From positions 774,453,138 to 774,517,137 of the forward strand of contig NC_090438.1 in NCBI RefSeq assembly GCF_031143425.1: a stretch of DNA of 64,000 bases. Reading direction: 5' to 3'. This document shows positions 36,702 to 46,920 of the stretch, piece after piece; position 1 is the first letter of the stretch, and the number at the start of each line of letters is the position of its first letter. The position numbers and the translations under genes were made by a program. This DNA is from Pleurodeles waltl. Its lineage: Eukaryota; Chordata; Amphibia; Caudata; Salamandridae. The notes beneath the pieces were generated by a model. That model was given only the letters and a program-made list of their open reading frames with translations, was not told the DNA's origin and searched no databases.

Positions 36702-38200
36702 ATGGCAACACAATCAATAACTCCACCACCAGCACTTTTACAGCTTCCAGGAGAACCCTGCATGGCTTGAGAAGATTGGAAAGACGCTTTTACCACATAT
36801 TTGGAGGCTATTGGAGGGGAAATGTATGTAGAAAAAAGGAAGTTAGCACTTTTAAAGCATTGTCTGGGGGTGGAGGGAAGAAAAGTATTGAAAACTTTTC
36901 CGTTACAAGACATACAAGGAGGAGATTTGGATCAAGAGGAAGATGTATATGAAAATGCCATGAAGGCGCTAGAAGAAAACTAGGGAAAAAAAGTTAACAT
37001 TGTAGTAGAACGGCACAGGTTTTTCTCATGCGCTTAGAGACAAAATGAGACAATAGATCAATATGTAAATAGTCTACGAAGGTTAGCCATTTCTTGCAAA
37101 TTTAGTGATCTGAATTATGAAATCATTCGGGACAAGTTCATAAACAGACTGAAAAATATTAAAATACAAGAGAAGTTATTGAGTTTAAAAAATCCTACGT
37201 TGGACAAGACGGTTGAAGTTGCAAGGCATATGGAAAGTACATCTCAATATGTCAAGGAACTCAACAACACTAATTCTGACAGTAGGGAACAAAATACAGT
37301 GGTAGAAGTGCGGTACTCCAAGAAAAATGCAAATAAATTTGACGATCGCTTTGGAAAAAAGAAAGAATGCTTTAGGTGCGGAAGTAGTAAACATTTAGCA
37401 GAAGCAAAAAATTGTCCAGCCGTAAACACTAAGGGGGTCATTTTGACCCTGGCGGTACGAGACCACCAGGGCTAAAATGACGGAAGCACCGGCAACAGGC
37501 TGGCGGTGCTTCCTGGGGTATTACGACCGTGACGGAACCGCCGCGGTCGCACCGCCCGGGCCGGCAGTATTCTGCCACATTTGCCCCGGCGGTGATAATC
37601 CGCCTGGGCAGCGCTGCTAGCAGCGCTGCCCAGGGGATTACGAGTCCATGACCGCCAGCCTTTTTCTGGCGGTTTGAACTGCCAGGAAAAGGCTGGCGGT
37701 ACTGGGAGTCGTGGGGCCCCTAGGGGCCCCTGCACTGCCCATGCCACTGGCATGGGCAGTGCGGTGGCCCACTGACAGGGCCCCATGCGACTTTTCACTG
37801 TCTGCTATGCAGACAGTGAAAAGCGCGACGGGTGCTACTGCACCCGTCGCACAGCCGCAACACTGCCGGCTCCATTTGGAGCTGGCTCCTATGTTTCGGC
37901 CGAGATCCCCGCTGGGCCGGCGGGCGGAAACCAGGTTTCCGCCCGCCGGCCCAGCGGGGATCTCCTAATGACCGCGGCGGGGGTGCGGCGGCATTGCCGG
38001 CTGCACGGCGGTCAGATCTTGGCGGGCGGCCATAGCCGCCCGCCAAGGTCATAATGAGGGCCTAAGTGTTTTAAATGCAGGAAAATCAGGCATTTTGCGA
38101 GGGTGTGCAGGATGATTGGTGAAAACAAATTCAAGAAGTCGGTGAATGCGGTAAAGAGAAACGAAACAAAGGATAGTGGCACAAGTGAGGATGAGTTAGA
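36702..38200 (+). pseudogene. Gypsy gag with zinc knuckles, interrupted by a MITE
   Basis: ATG at 36702 opens a capsid-like region: WKDAFTTYLEAIGGE, RKLALLKHCLGVEGRKVLKTF, NETIDQYVNSLRRLAISC, IRDKFINRL, the pattern of retrotransposon gag capsids. A first cysteine-histidine box, CFRCGSSKHLAEAKNC, has six rather than four residues before its last Cys. The Harbinger-type MITE follows at once (37433-38062). The second box, CFKCRKIRHFARVC (38069-38110), is a standard CX2CX4HX4C knuckle. Stops in this frame at 36768, 36981 and 37035. MITE plus TSD is 633 bases, so the downstream frame is kept. Confidence 0.85.
37433..38062. mobile_element. Harbinger-like MITE made of a chain of hairpins (630 bp)
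   Basis: Flanked by TAA at 37430-37432 and 38063-38065, the 3-bp TWA duplication of PIF/Harbinger elements. The ends form an 18/23-matching inverted repeat (GGGGGTCATTTTGACC... against ...GGTCATAATGAGGGCC). The interior is GC-rich and built of consecutive palindromes: 37603-37634 (perfect, 16-base arms), 37651-37700, 37713-37730, 37732-37762 (15-base arms), 37791-37823 (15-base arms), 37825-37850 (11-base arms), 37865-37886, 37902-37964 (perfect 31-base arms, 1-base centre) and 38018-38047 (13-base arms). No protein is encoded. Confidence 0.88.
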
Positions 38201-38605
38201 AGTTTTAGCTGTGGAGGAAGGGGCCACGGTAGTATGTACTCAACATGGAAGGAAGACTAATGAATACAACCCGCCTAAGTGTGTTGTTGAAATAAAGGGA
38301 AAGCGGACATACATGTGGGCAGACTCGTGTTCACCATTCACATTGATTGACGAACAAGTGTGGGGGGATTTGAAGAATAACAAACTGAAACCCACGGATG
38401 TGTAGCCGGAAGGGTATGGTGGAGGTAAACTTCCGGTATTAGGTTATTTTGATGCAGAGCTTGGATTTAAAGACAGAAGAACACAAGGGAAGGTATACGT
38501 AGTGCGTCAAGGACGATCATTACTCAGATAGAAGGAACAACGTGCACTGAACATAGTATTGGATCCTAATCATCCTGAACAAGTGTTATGAACAAAGGAA
38601 AGTAT
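38201..38605 (+). pseudogene. Gypsy aspartic protease region
   Basis: In the gag-pol frame, YMWADSCSPFTLIDEQVW (38311-38365) is at the position of the retropepsin active-site loop. The usual Asp-Ser/Thr-Gly is Asp-Ser-Cys, so the catalytic glycine is lost. Stops at 38403, 38529 and 38589. The YVVRQGRSLL stretch leads into RT as in other gypsy polyproteins. Confidence 0.65.
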
Positions 38606-39746
38606 GGAAGGAAAATGGGTGACAGCATTTCCCGAGTTGTTTAAAGATAAACTGGGTTGCCTCAAGGGCTTTGAACACCAGATTGTTTTGAAAAAGGACG
38701 CTGTGTCAAAGGTACACAAGGCACGGGTGGTACCAATGGCATTAAGGGATAAGCTAAAGGAAGAACTTCAAAGGTTGTGTGGTGAATGTGTAATTGAACC
38801 GATAGAGGTGTCCGAATGGCTGAGTCCAATAGTGATAGCAAGGAAACCTGATGATAGAATCCGCATGTGCGTTGACTTGAGGGATCTGAATGACAATATA
38901 TTGATAGACTGGAACCCTTTACCAAGAATACATGAGATTTTAGCCAGTGTTCGGGGAGGAAAGTACTTCACGACACTGGATTTATCGAATGCTTGCCACC
39001 AGGTGTGCTTGTCAGAAAACCGACATTTGACGTCTTTCATCACAACTGAGGGGGCGTTTCAATTCGTGAGGATGCCTTTCAGCTTGGCATCTGCCTCTGC
39101 AGTATTTCAGAGGGTTATGCAGAGAATATTGAACAAAGTGAATAACACATTAGTATTCCAGGATGATGTGCTGGTTTGGAGGGAAAGTGAGCAAGCACAT
39201 GATGAGGTACTGGAAGTGGTGTTAAAGAAATTGGAAAAACCTGGACTTACCATCAGCAGGAACAAGTGCAGATTTGGTGTGGAAGAGGTGGAATATTTAG
39301 GGCACGCGCTGAATCGACATGGTGTGAAACCAAAACTGAAGTTGATAGATGCCATAGCAAAAGCTCCTGCTCCACAAAACAAAGATCAGCTAAGATCATT
39401 CCTGGGCTTGGCTGAGTATTACACAAAATTTGTGGATCATTTTGCGGGTGAAGTACATGTGCTGAGAAACTTGATGAGAAAGGGCTGCCATTTTAAATGG
39501 TCCAATGAAAGTCAAGAGGAATTCGATTTGATCAAGGAAGCTATTGTGAAAGCCATCACATTGAAGCCATATGACCCGGATGATGAAACAATAATCGTGG
39601 CAGATGCCAGTAATTACGGGTTAGGAGCAGCAATATTGCAGAAACACGAAGGAAGAGAAAGAGTGGTAGCGTTTGCGTCACGTACATTGAAGGGAGCGGA
39701 GCCAAAGTACTTGACTATTGAAAAGGAGGCATTGGCATGCTAGTGA
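38604..39746 (+). pseudogene. Gypsy reverse transcriptase and N-terminal RNase H
   Basis: The longest intact open stretch in the window (379 codons). RT: FPELFKDKLGCLKGFEHQI, KPDDRIRMCVDLRDLN, YFTTLDLSNACHQV with the first catalytic Asp, VRMPFSLASASAVFQRVM, and FQDDVLVW carrying the Asp pair (FQDD in place of the usual YxDD). Thumb: VEYLGHALNRHG, LRSFLGLAEYYTKFV. RNase H begins with IIVADASNYGLGAAIL and IEKEALAC, then two consecutive stops, TAG 39741 and TGA 39744. PFSLAS has Ser where family members normally have Gly. Confidence 0.93.
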
Positions 39747-39749
39747 AGT

Positions 39750-41266
39750 GTGCAACATTTCTGTACATATGTATGGGACACAGAATTTGAGCGACGGACA
39801 GATCGCAAACCACTAATAGATATTTTCACCATCAAGGGGGCTAGTAAAGCTACTCCAAGAATAGCAAAATGGATGTATAGACTACAAGAGTACACGTTCA
39901 AAATGAGATATGTACCGGGGAAAAAGAACATAAATGCAGATTGTATGTCTAGATTACCGATGGACGACAATGAGAAATTTGAGGAGGATGAATGGGTGAT
40001 GGCAGACATATCAGAGACATGGGAAGCCATAGATCGAGAGGAGTGGGAAACTGCTGTACGGGAGGATACGTTGCTGAATAAGATAATGAAAGAGTTACCT
40101 GTGGTGGGAAAAAAACGTTTGGATGCTGATATGTGTGAATTTAAGCATATATGGGAGGAATTGTCGGTTATGGATGGTGTGCTGAGAAGAGGGGACAAAT
40201 TGGTGGTACCGGAGAGCTTGAGAGAAAGAGTGTTGAGGTTGATGCATAAAGGGCATGGGGGCATTTCTACAATGAAAACGAAGGTTCAGCGGATTTTTGG
40301 TGGTCAGGAATGGACAAACAGATTGAAAGGTATGTGAGAGATTGTATTGCGTGCACGTGTAGTGACAAGTCGCATGAGTCGTTGGAAACAACTATTAAAT
40401 CGCAAGAATTACCAGAGAGAGCGTGGGACAGAGTGGCCATAGATATATGGGGTCCCTTTGAGTGTTTGGGATGCTCGGATAGATTTGCTATAGTTATGAT
40501 GGACTATTATTCAAGGTGGCCGGAGGTGGCATTTATGAGGGAGGTGAAGACATGTAATGTTATTGGAAGGGTGTCCCGGAGAAAAATTGTTAGTGATAAT
40601 GGGCCACAATTTACCTCGGGTGAATTTATGAGTTTTCGCAAGAAATGGGGAATCAAACATTGCAGGACACCTGTATATCATCCAAGAGGAAATGGTATGA
40701 TTGAACGGTTTAATTGAGTGTTGGGAGAAAACATTCAACTAGCCCTATACAACAATTTTCCATGGACGTCTCAAGTAAGGGGCATGCTGTGGAATTACAG
40801 AACAACACCACATAGTGTGACGGGTGAAACACCATTTTTGTTGTTGAAGAGAAGGGTACCTTGCACTATGGCCGTGCCAGCGTGGATGGGAAGAAATAGA
40901 GAAAAGGTGGTCAATTCTGAGCAGATCAGGCAAAGGGTGAAGAGGTACCAGCAGCAATATGAGTCAAGACACAACAATAAAGTTAAGAGCAAACAGAAGG
41001 TATATGAAAGGGGTGTGTGGGTGAGAGTGACGGTAGGAAACTCGGCAAGGAAGGGTGAATCTAAGTTATCGGAACTGAGGTGTGTGTTGAAGGTGAAAGG
41101 AAATTGCGTTAAGTTATCGGATGGTAACTGGTGGAATGTGAGGAAGACAGTGAGGTGTTCGGAGGTGGAAATAAATGATTGGTTGAAGAGGAAGGGAATG
41201 AATAAGGTACGGGCGGAAAGTGATGAAAATGTGACCAAAAGATCAAGTGCAAGGGTGAAGGAATGA
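39750..41266 (+). pseudogene. Gypsy RNase H C-terminus and integrase
   Basis: RNase H ends with DRKPLIDIF and YVPGKKNINADCMSRLP. The integrase zinc module has HKGHGGISTMKTK and, after a one-base frameshift near 40300, RDCIACTCSD (HHCC type). The catalytic core has AIDIWGPF (D1), VSDNGPQFTSGEF (D2) and GNGMIERFN (E), so all three acidic residues are present. A TGA at 40715 follows the Glu. The C-terminal domain (40718-41266) reads LWNYRTTPHSVTGETPFLLL and ends in a basic tail at 41266. RT-RNase H-integrase is the standard gypsy order. Confidence 0.92.
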
Positions 41267-41400
41267 TCAAGGTTATTGAGAGACTTTGTATGCGGTTAGT
41301 GTGTATATAGTTAGGGTAATCACATGTTGAGAATGGGTAGTTATAATTTATCAATAGGCTTATTAGTAGCGGGGGCATAACTATTATAGGATTGGGGATG

Positions 41401-41615
41401 TGTTGTATTGTTATGCATATGTATAAAGTATAAAGTGTTCTTATGTGGTGGAAGGAACACGGCTGTCTCCCGGCAACAAGAGGGGGTTCTGGAATGTGGT
41501 GGAGGAGAGAAGCGGTTGGTGTGGATGACAGCCGGGACAGGGTCGTTCCATTGAATAAACTAATTTCAGAGCAAAAGAAACTTCTCACCGTGTGTTCATT
41601 GTTCAGACGTATTAC
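41401..41615 (+). repeat. 3' LTR (215 bp)
   Basis: Starts TGTTGTATTGTTATGCATATG and ends CAGACGTATTAC. Against the 5' LTR it has about five base differences, a small rearrangement after GCATATG and about 11 extra bases (GGTCGTTCCA) before TTGAATAAAC. A purine-rich GGATTGGGGATG lies just before it. Confidence 0.92.
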
Positions 41616-41619
41616 TCGC

Positions 41620-43303
41620 CATCTTCTTTCACCATAAGATTCAGGGCATCTATGAAGGCTTCAGGAACCAAAGCCTGCCAGCACCACCCACTGCCACAGA
41701 CCTAGCTCCTCATCAGTTACTGAACTCCTTGACCCCCATCACCATAAAGGACACCCAAAAACTGATGAACTCCATCCACTCAGGAGCACCCTCGGACCCA
41801 TGCCCTCATCACATCATAAACCTGGCCAGCGCCACCATAGCACCGGAGCTCTGCTGAACCATCAACCTATCTTTCGATACTGCCACATTCCCCTCAGACT
41901 GGAAGCACGCCAAAATCAGCTCGCTACTCAAGAAACCCACCGCCGACCCAAGGGAGCTGAAGAACTACAGACCCATCTCTCTGCTCCTTTCCCAGCCAAG
42001 GTAATGGAGAAAGCAACCAACCAGCAACTCTCTGAATTCCTCAAGACTCACCACATCCTAGACCCATCCCAGTCCGGATTCAGAAGCAACCACAGCACCA
42101 AAAACAGCACTCTTAGCAGCCACCAACAACATATGCATCATACTGGACCATAGAAGCACTGCCGCACTCACCCTCCTCGACCTCTCCGCTGCATCTGACA
42201 CCGTGTTCCACTTCACCCTCTGCGACAGACTGCACGACACCGGCATCCGAGACAAAGCCCTGAACTGGATCAGGTCCTTCCTCACCGGAAGAACACAGAG
42301 GGTCAAACTACCACCGTTCACGTCAGAACCTAAAGACACTTGCTGCGGAGTGTCCCAAGAGTCCTCACTCAGCCCAACACTTTTCAAAGTCTACATGGCA
42401 CCGCTCGCTAAGATCACCAAACAACACGAACTAAACATAGTCTCCTACGCTGACGACACCAACTGATCCTCTCCCTGTCCAAGGAATCTGCTCAAGCCAA
42501 GAGGAATTTCGACAACGGGATGAGAGCAGTTGCCGCCTTGATGGAGGCCAGCTGGCTCGAGCTCAACTTGGACAAGACAGAGATCCTCATGATCGGCTCC
42601 ACTCCTTCTGCCTGAAACGACTCCTGGTGGCCCTTTGCTCTGGGTAACACCCCACTGACCATGCGTGCAACCTGGGCATCATCCTGGACTCCTCCCTATT
42701 GATGATCTGCCAAGTTAATGGCGTCTCTTCATAAAGCTTCCACACCCTCCGTCTCCTGCGGAAGCTCGTCAAATGGATTCCCCCGACAGGAGGAGGACAG
42801 ACGCACTTGTCACCAGCAAACAGCACTACAGCAACACACTCTATGCCGGCATCACCAAGCAATTTCAATCAAGACTACAAAGAGTCCAGAATGCAGCAGC
42901 CAGACTCATCCTGGACATCCCCCGACACAGCCAAATCTCCCCCGACCTCAGAGACCTACACTGGCTCCCAGTCAACAAGCACATCACTTACAATCTCCTG
43001 ATCCACACCTTCAAGGCACTGCACAACATAGGACCAGCAGATCTCAACCACTGCCTCATCTTCCACGTAGTCAACAGCTGTCTCTGTTCCTCCCAACTTG
43101 CCATTGCAGCTGTCCCCAAGCTCCAAAAAAGTACAGCAGGAGGAAGATCCTTCGCCTACCTAGCAGCCCGGACATGGAACACACTACCCCTCAAGATCAG
43201 GCAGACCGCATCACTGAAGCAGTTCAGGAATGACCTCAAGACCTGGCTGTTTGAATGCGCACCATGCCTACATGCAGCGCCTGGAGACCCTATAGGTGAT
43301 TAG
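41620..43303 (+). pseudogene. L2-like LINE ORF, 3' part: reverse transcriptase
   Basis: Starts FFHHKIQGIYEGF directly after the gypsy 3' LTR. Then SGAPSDPCPHHII, SSLLKKPTADP, KNYRPISLL, SQSGFRSNHSTKN, motif A LLDLSAASDTV, DKALNWIRSFLTGRTQRVKL, QESSLSPTLFKVYM, VSYADDTN (42440). The C-terminal thumb is RLQRVQNAAARLILDIPR, LRDLHWLPV (42870-42975) and RSFAYLAARTWNTLPLKIR. The YADD catalytic pair is intact. At least four frame changes and several stops. Confidence 0.85.
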
Positions 43304-43428
43304 CCGTGCTTTACAAATCCATGATTGATTGATTGATTGTTTGAATTGCATTAAAATTCCACTTGAAATATAATATTGCGTAAGTTACATATTTACCTTA
43401 AAATAAGTATTTCAGTATCAAAGATATA

Positions 43429-43915
43429 GGGCGTCATTAGGAGTTTGGGGGTCCATGGACCGTCATGGTAGTGGCGGCGGTCAGACCACCAAAAGACCGC
43501 TGGCACCGCCACAGTCAGTGTGGCGGGGACTGCCAAGATTTCAAAGGCGATCCCACCCTCCTGAAAAGCTTGCCCGTCTGGCAGATAAGGGGCCAAAACG
43601 GGGGGCCTCAGAGGGTACAGTCCCATGGAGGATGAGGCGGGGGCCAATGTGGCTCCCCAAATAATTTGGAGTTCGGGGAACACTGTGTCTCATGCAGGAC
43701 GTGGTGCAGGGGAACAGTCTGCCTGTCGTGCCAACAGGTACGGATGCATGGCTGGCAGCTGCTCCATAATACAGCCCCCTACCTCCCCTGCCAGTCATGC
43801 CAGCCCCATGGGGAACGTGTAATCCGGCGGTCTGGGGCTAGTCGACTTTGCATCATTCGAAAAACCGCTACCATGGCGGTCCAGCGGTCTGACCTCCAAA
43901 CTCGTAATGAGGCCC
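43429..43915. mobile_element. Second Harbinger-like MITE, decayed (487 bp)
   Basis: Terminal inverted repeats match at 22 of 25 bases (GGGCGTCATTAGGAGTTTGG against the reverse complement of CCAAACTCGTAATGAGGCCC). Further inside, GGACCGTCATGGTAG at 43456 pairs with CTACCATGGCGGTCC at 43869. The outer GGGCCTCATTA-type terminus resembles that of the MITE at 37433. The flanks (ATA and AAA) are not a clean TWA duplication. Confidence 0.65.
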
Positions 43916-45770
43916 AAAGACATTACAGAAAGTAGCAGGTATTTTCCATGCACATAATGTTGTGCTGTAATTAGCTAACTGAACAAATATTGTTCTTTTT
44001 GTTTTATGTGCTTGGCTTTGTGAAAATCTAAAAGACGTGCACTACCATCTTTCTCCACACTAAGGGACCCACTGAGCAACGTCTGTAATTGAGCTGCAAG
44101 CAAAACTTTAATTACAAACGTGAAATCTGCAAAATACAATGATGTCTATAAAAATAGAACAACGTGTCATAAAACGCTGACTAAGGCAACACCTACGGCG
44201 TAAAATACAATACATTTTGTTCACAGACACCTGAAATATATCAGCCAGGCTCCTAAATCCAATAACTGATATAGGAAGCACCAAGCTAACACAACAATTT
44301 CTGACAGAAAAGAGATCCTTTCTCTGCCCTGTGGTCAGAGAATTACCTTGCCACTGGGCAGAGAAAAGATCTCCAGAAAACAGCACTCATGAGGGGCTCG
44401 TTATGCATTGCAGTGACAGCCCAACAAGGAGCAGACCGAATAATGAAGCATGCCGCTACGGTGGATGAGGGTTTAAATATCCTATTACGGATCTCTCAGG
44501 TGACCGGGATTTGGTCCTAATAACCAGCAATTGGATCGAAGGACCCACACCACAGAACTGCTCACTTATTTAATGGAGACATAATGGAGCCATTATCGGC
44601 TGAGAGGGTGTGTGCTGGACCGTGACAATTCCTCTCATCTCCCTTTTTTGCTTCTCATTGTCCGGAACACCTCCTCCTGTGCTTCTGTATTCCATCCTCT
44701 ATCGTCCCTAATTCGGCTTTACAACCCCACCCTATTACTTTGCTTGGCTTTATTCTCAAAGGCACTAAGTCGCCAATATTGCTTTAAAGTGTGTTCTGTA
44801 TTCCAAGTCCTAAAAGTAGGAAGCACAAGACCCCCACCACCCACACCTCCGCCGTTCTCATCTCACTCAATTTCTCAGGCAGGCCTAATGACCTCAACCA
44901 ATTTTCACCTCACCCAGTCGATAGTTCAACCAACACTCAGTTTTATCAGCTACGACTGGAACTCAACCATCACTCAGGTTAATCACTCTACGACTGAACC
45001 GGAATTCATCTTAAACATTGTTAACCATGTGATGGAGCGTTACGGAGGGGCATAACTCAAGCTCAAGACTGAAAGGACACGGTGTATCCCACCCCTTTTT
45101 AAACTCATTCAATCTTATTTCTGGCGTTCCTATACTGTTGCTCTTTCTTTTATCTCCCAATGTCCTTTGTCTAAATGCACCAATGGCAATTCACATGTCT
45201 CAGGCTGTGTGAGCTTCTCCACACATACTGTGAGAGCCAGCTAATGTAGCAATCTCAAATAATAAATACCATGATGTTCGGACGTGGCTGGAATGCATGC
45301 TTCTTAACAACATTCATTTATGTCCAAAATTACTAAAAGGGCATCAACAATATGTCAATATGTTCATGACGTAAATCGCTTGTTCATCCTGTTCTGCATT
45401 ACTTTCACTAAATGATGGCAAAAAGGTGTTAAAACGTTAATGTAAGCCTACAGTACGTTTTTGGTTTTATTCACCCTTGTGAACACTAACTTGGGCATAC
45501 CATAGCCCTGCAAGCAGAATAATGCCGATAACAATCACAATATTTTAAAATAAGAAAACAATACGATTATAACAATAATAATGCGGTAAACAATAAAACT
45601 GATAGTAGTGCAGTTAATAATAATGATAATAGAAATGTTAACCAACAATACTGTATAAATATAAGCGTGTATTTCTATAAATAGGTATCTAATTTTAAGA
45701 AGTGCCCTGGAGAAAACTCCAAGTAACAAGCCCATCAGGCAAGGCGCATGCCACTAGAAGATTAAATGCA
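43916..45770. other. No gene recognised
   Basis: Only short random open frames. AT-rich low-complexity sequence at 45530-45680. No repeat family recognised. Confidence 0.5.
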
Positions 45771-45774
45771 CTGA

Positions 45775-46020
45775 CAGCGCGAGAACAGGGCGCCCGAGTT
45801 CTTGGAAGGGATCCCAGAGAAGGTAAGAGCCCGCTCTCGAGGAACGCTGTTTGACAGTCGAGCCATGTCCGCGCGACCAGCCAGGGGAGGCACCTGTCTG
45901 CAGCCCGGGGAGGGTGTGATGAGCAGCAGCGGGCGTGCTGCAGTCAGGAACCCGTTTACCTGGCAGCTCCAAAGATCGAGGGTCTAACTACCACTCCACC
46001 TGCGGTCCCTTCACCCGGTC
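45775..46020. promoter_or_regulatory. CpG-rich segment, possible intronic half of a CpG island
   Basis: About 15 CpGs in 170 bases (45778-45945). It lies just downstream, on the minus strand, of the candidate coding exon at 45960-46093, as CpG islands often span the first exons. Confidence 0.4.
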
Positions 46021-46093
46021 CATTCACGCTTTTCTGTCTGAGCTCTGAAGAGGACCAGCCATCATTGAAAGAGCTCCTGTCAGAGATGGACAT
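45960..46093 (-). CDS. Candidate first coding exon of an unidentified host gene (partial)
   Basis: On minus, ATG at 46093 has G at -3 and opens a frame beginning MSISDRSSFNDGW, then a Ser/Gly-rich hydrophilic stretch ending VVVRPSIFGAA. The frame runs into CCAG|GTAAAC at 45960/45959, a good splice donor, and meets a stop only inside the presumed intron. Possible acceptors upstream of the ATG are at 46183 (TTTTCCAG) and 46103 (CCCCTGCAG). It sits between two CpG-rich segments. Unlike other frames in the window it resembles no transposon protein. I do not recognise the protein. No further exon can be identified here, and the rest would lie to the left or be separated by a long intron. Confidence 0.4.
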
Positions 46094-46599
46094 CTCTCTG
46101 TTGCTGCAGGGGTGACTCTCTGTCTCATGCAGCTCTGCTCGCCTGACTGCCCGCAGCACCAACTTAAAACTTGGAAATCAGTTCTGGAAAATTGCAATGC
46201 GATCTTTTGGTTAAAGAAACTTTTCCTCTCTTTTCAAGCACAGAATAAAATGGGCGGATGACGATCCGCTTGGTTTTAGCCTGTCAAAGCTTTGCAACCT
46301 TTAATGCCCCTCTTTTTATGGCTACTGCCCTTAAGTTCTTCCTGCCACGTTTATTATGCACAAAAATATACAAAATGCATGCATATTCCAAAACCTTGCA
46401 CCCTTCTTTTATGACCTATGCGCCCTAACAACGAGACCACTGGTGCAGTAACAAAGCAGAGAGCCAGTGCGCCGCTGTTCACAGGTGTATGCATATATCA
46501 AGGTCCAAGCGACCTGAAAGAATCCACCCCAAAAATATAAATGTGTGCAAAGCAAGGTGTTTCAGTCTCGCAATTCTTTATAGCGCTTTAAAGCAAATA

Positions 46600-46920
46600 T
46601 TTGAAGACTAGTGTTACCTGGTGCTGCGGCGCTTTCTGTGCTCCTGTATGTGTAACAGGGAGCAGCTGCTCCCGCGGCTCGCGTCTTCCTCCCTCAGCGC
46701 GCATCTCACACTGGAGCAGGGATGGCGCTTTGTTACTGCTCGGGAGCCCGGCCGCAGCCCTGAGTCTCTATAGCAACAGCCGCTGCGACGCACACGTTGT
46801 CCCCGCGCTGCTCCAGCTGGAGAGACGCGTCCTCACCGGGTTCCCCAGCAGGGACTGGCTTAGTGAGGTATTTAGGGGCAGGTTTTCGGTATCCCAATAG
46901 TCTGCTGCGCTGCTCCCCAC
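46600..46920 (-). promoter_or_regulatory. CpG island, possible promoter and 5' non-coding exon
   Basis: About 21 CpGs in 230 bases (46628-46860), the densest non-transposon cluster in the window. On minus it ends in GCACCAG|GTAACAC (46618/46617), a reasonable splice donor. This fits a first untranslated exon feeding the coding exon at 45960-46093. No TATA box is evident. Confidence 0.45.

Larger units (their letters stand above)
35946..41615 (+). mobile_element. Ty3/gypsy LTR retrotransposon (5.67 kb including a nested MITE)
   Basis: Two near-identical LTRs, a primer-binding site, gag, protease, RT, RNase H and integrase in conventional gypsy order. The flanks TTGC (35942-35945) and TCGC (41616-41619) are a 4-bp target duplication with one difference. 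By eye the LTRs differ at about five substitutions plus two small indels over roughly 200 bases. The single gag-pol frame contains nine stops and one frameshift, so this copy cannot move by itself. Confidence 0.93.
34190..43343 (+). mobile_element. L2-like LINE, sense, split by a gypsy element
   Basis: Two collinear parts, 34190-35945 and about 41616-43343, total about 3.5 kb. The left part has a C-rich 5' leader and the endonuclease. The right part has reverse transcriptase, the C-terminal region and a 3' end with GCGCCTGGAGACCCTATAGG and a (TGAT)n tail at 43322-43340. The coding text runs logically across the gypsy insertion. The 3' end matches the antisense copy at 22536. The 5' edge is approximate. 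Confidence 0.85.

Noticed and set aside
37711..38054. Several overlapping open frames in both directions
   Set aside because: They come from the GC-rich palindromes of the MITE and are mirror images of each other.
37433..38062. CRISPR-like array because of repeated hairpins
   Set aside because: The palindromes differ in sequence and spacing, there are no direct repeats, and the context is a eukaryotic transposon.
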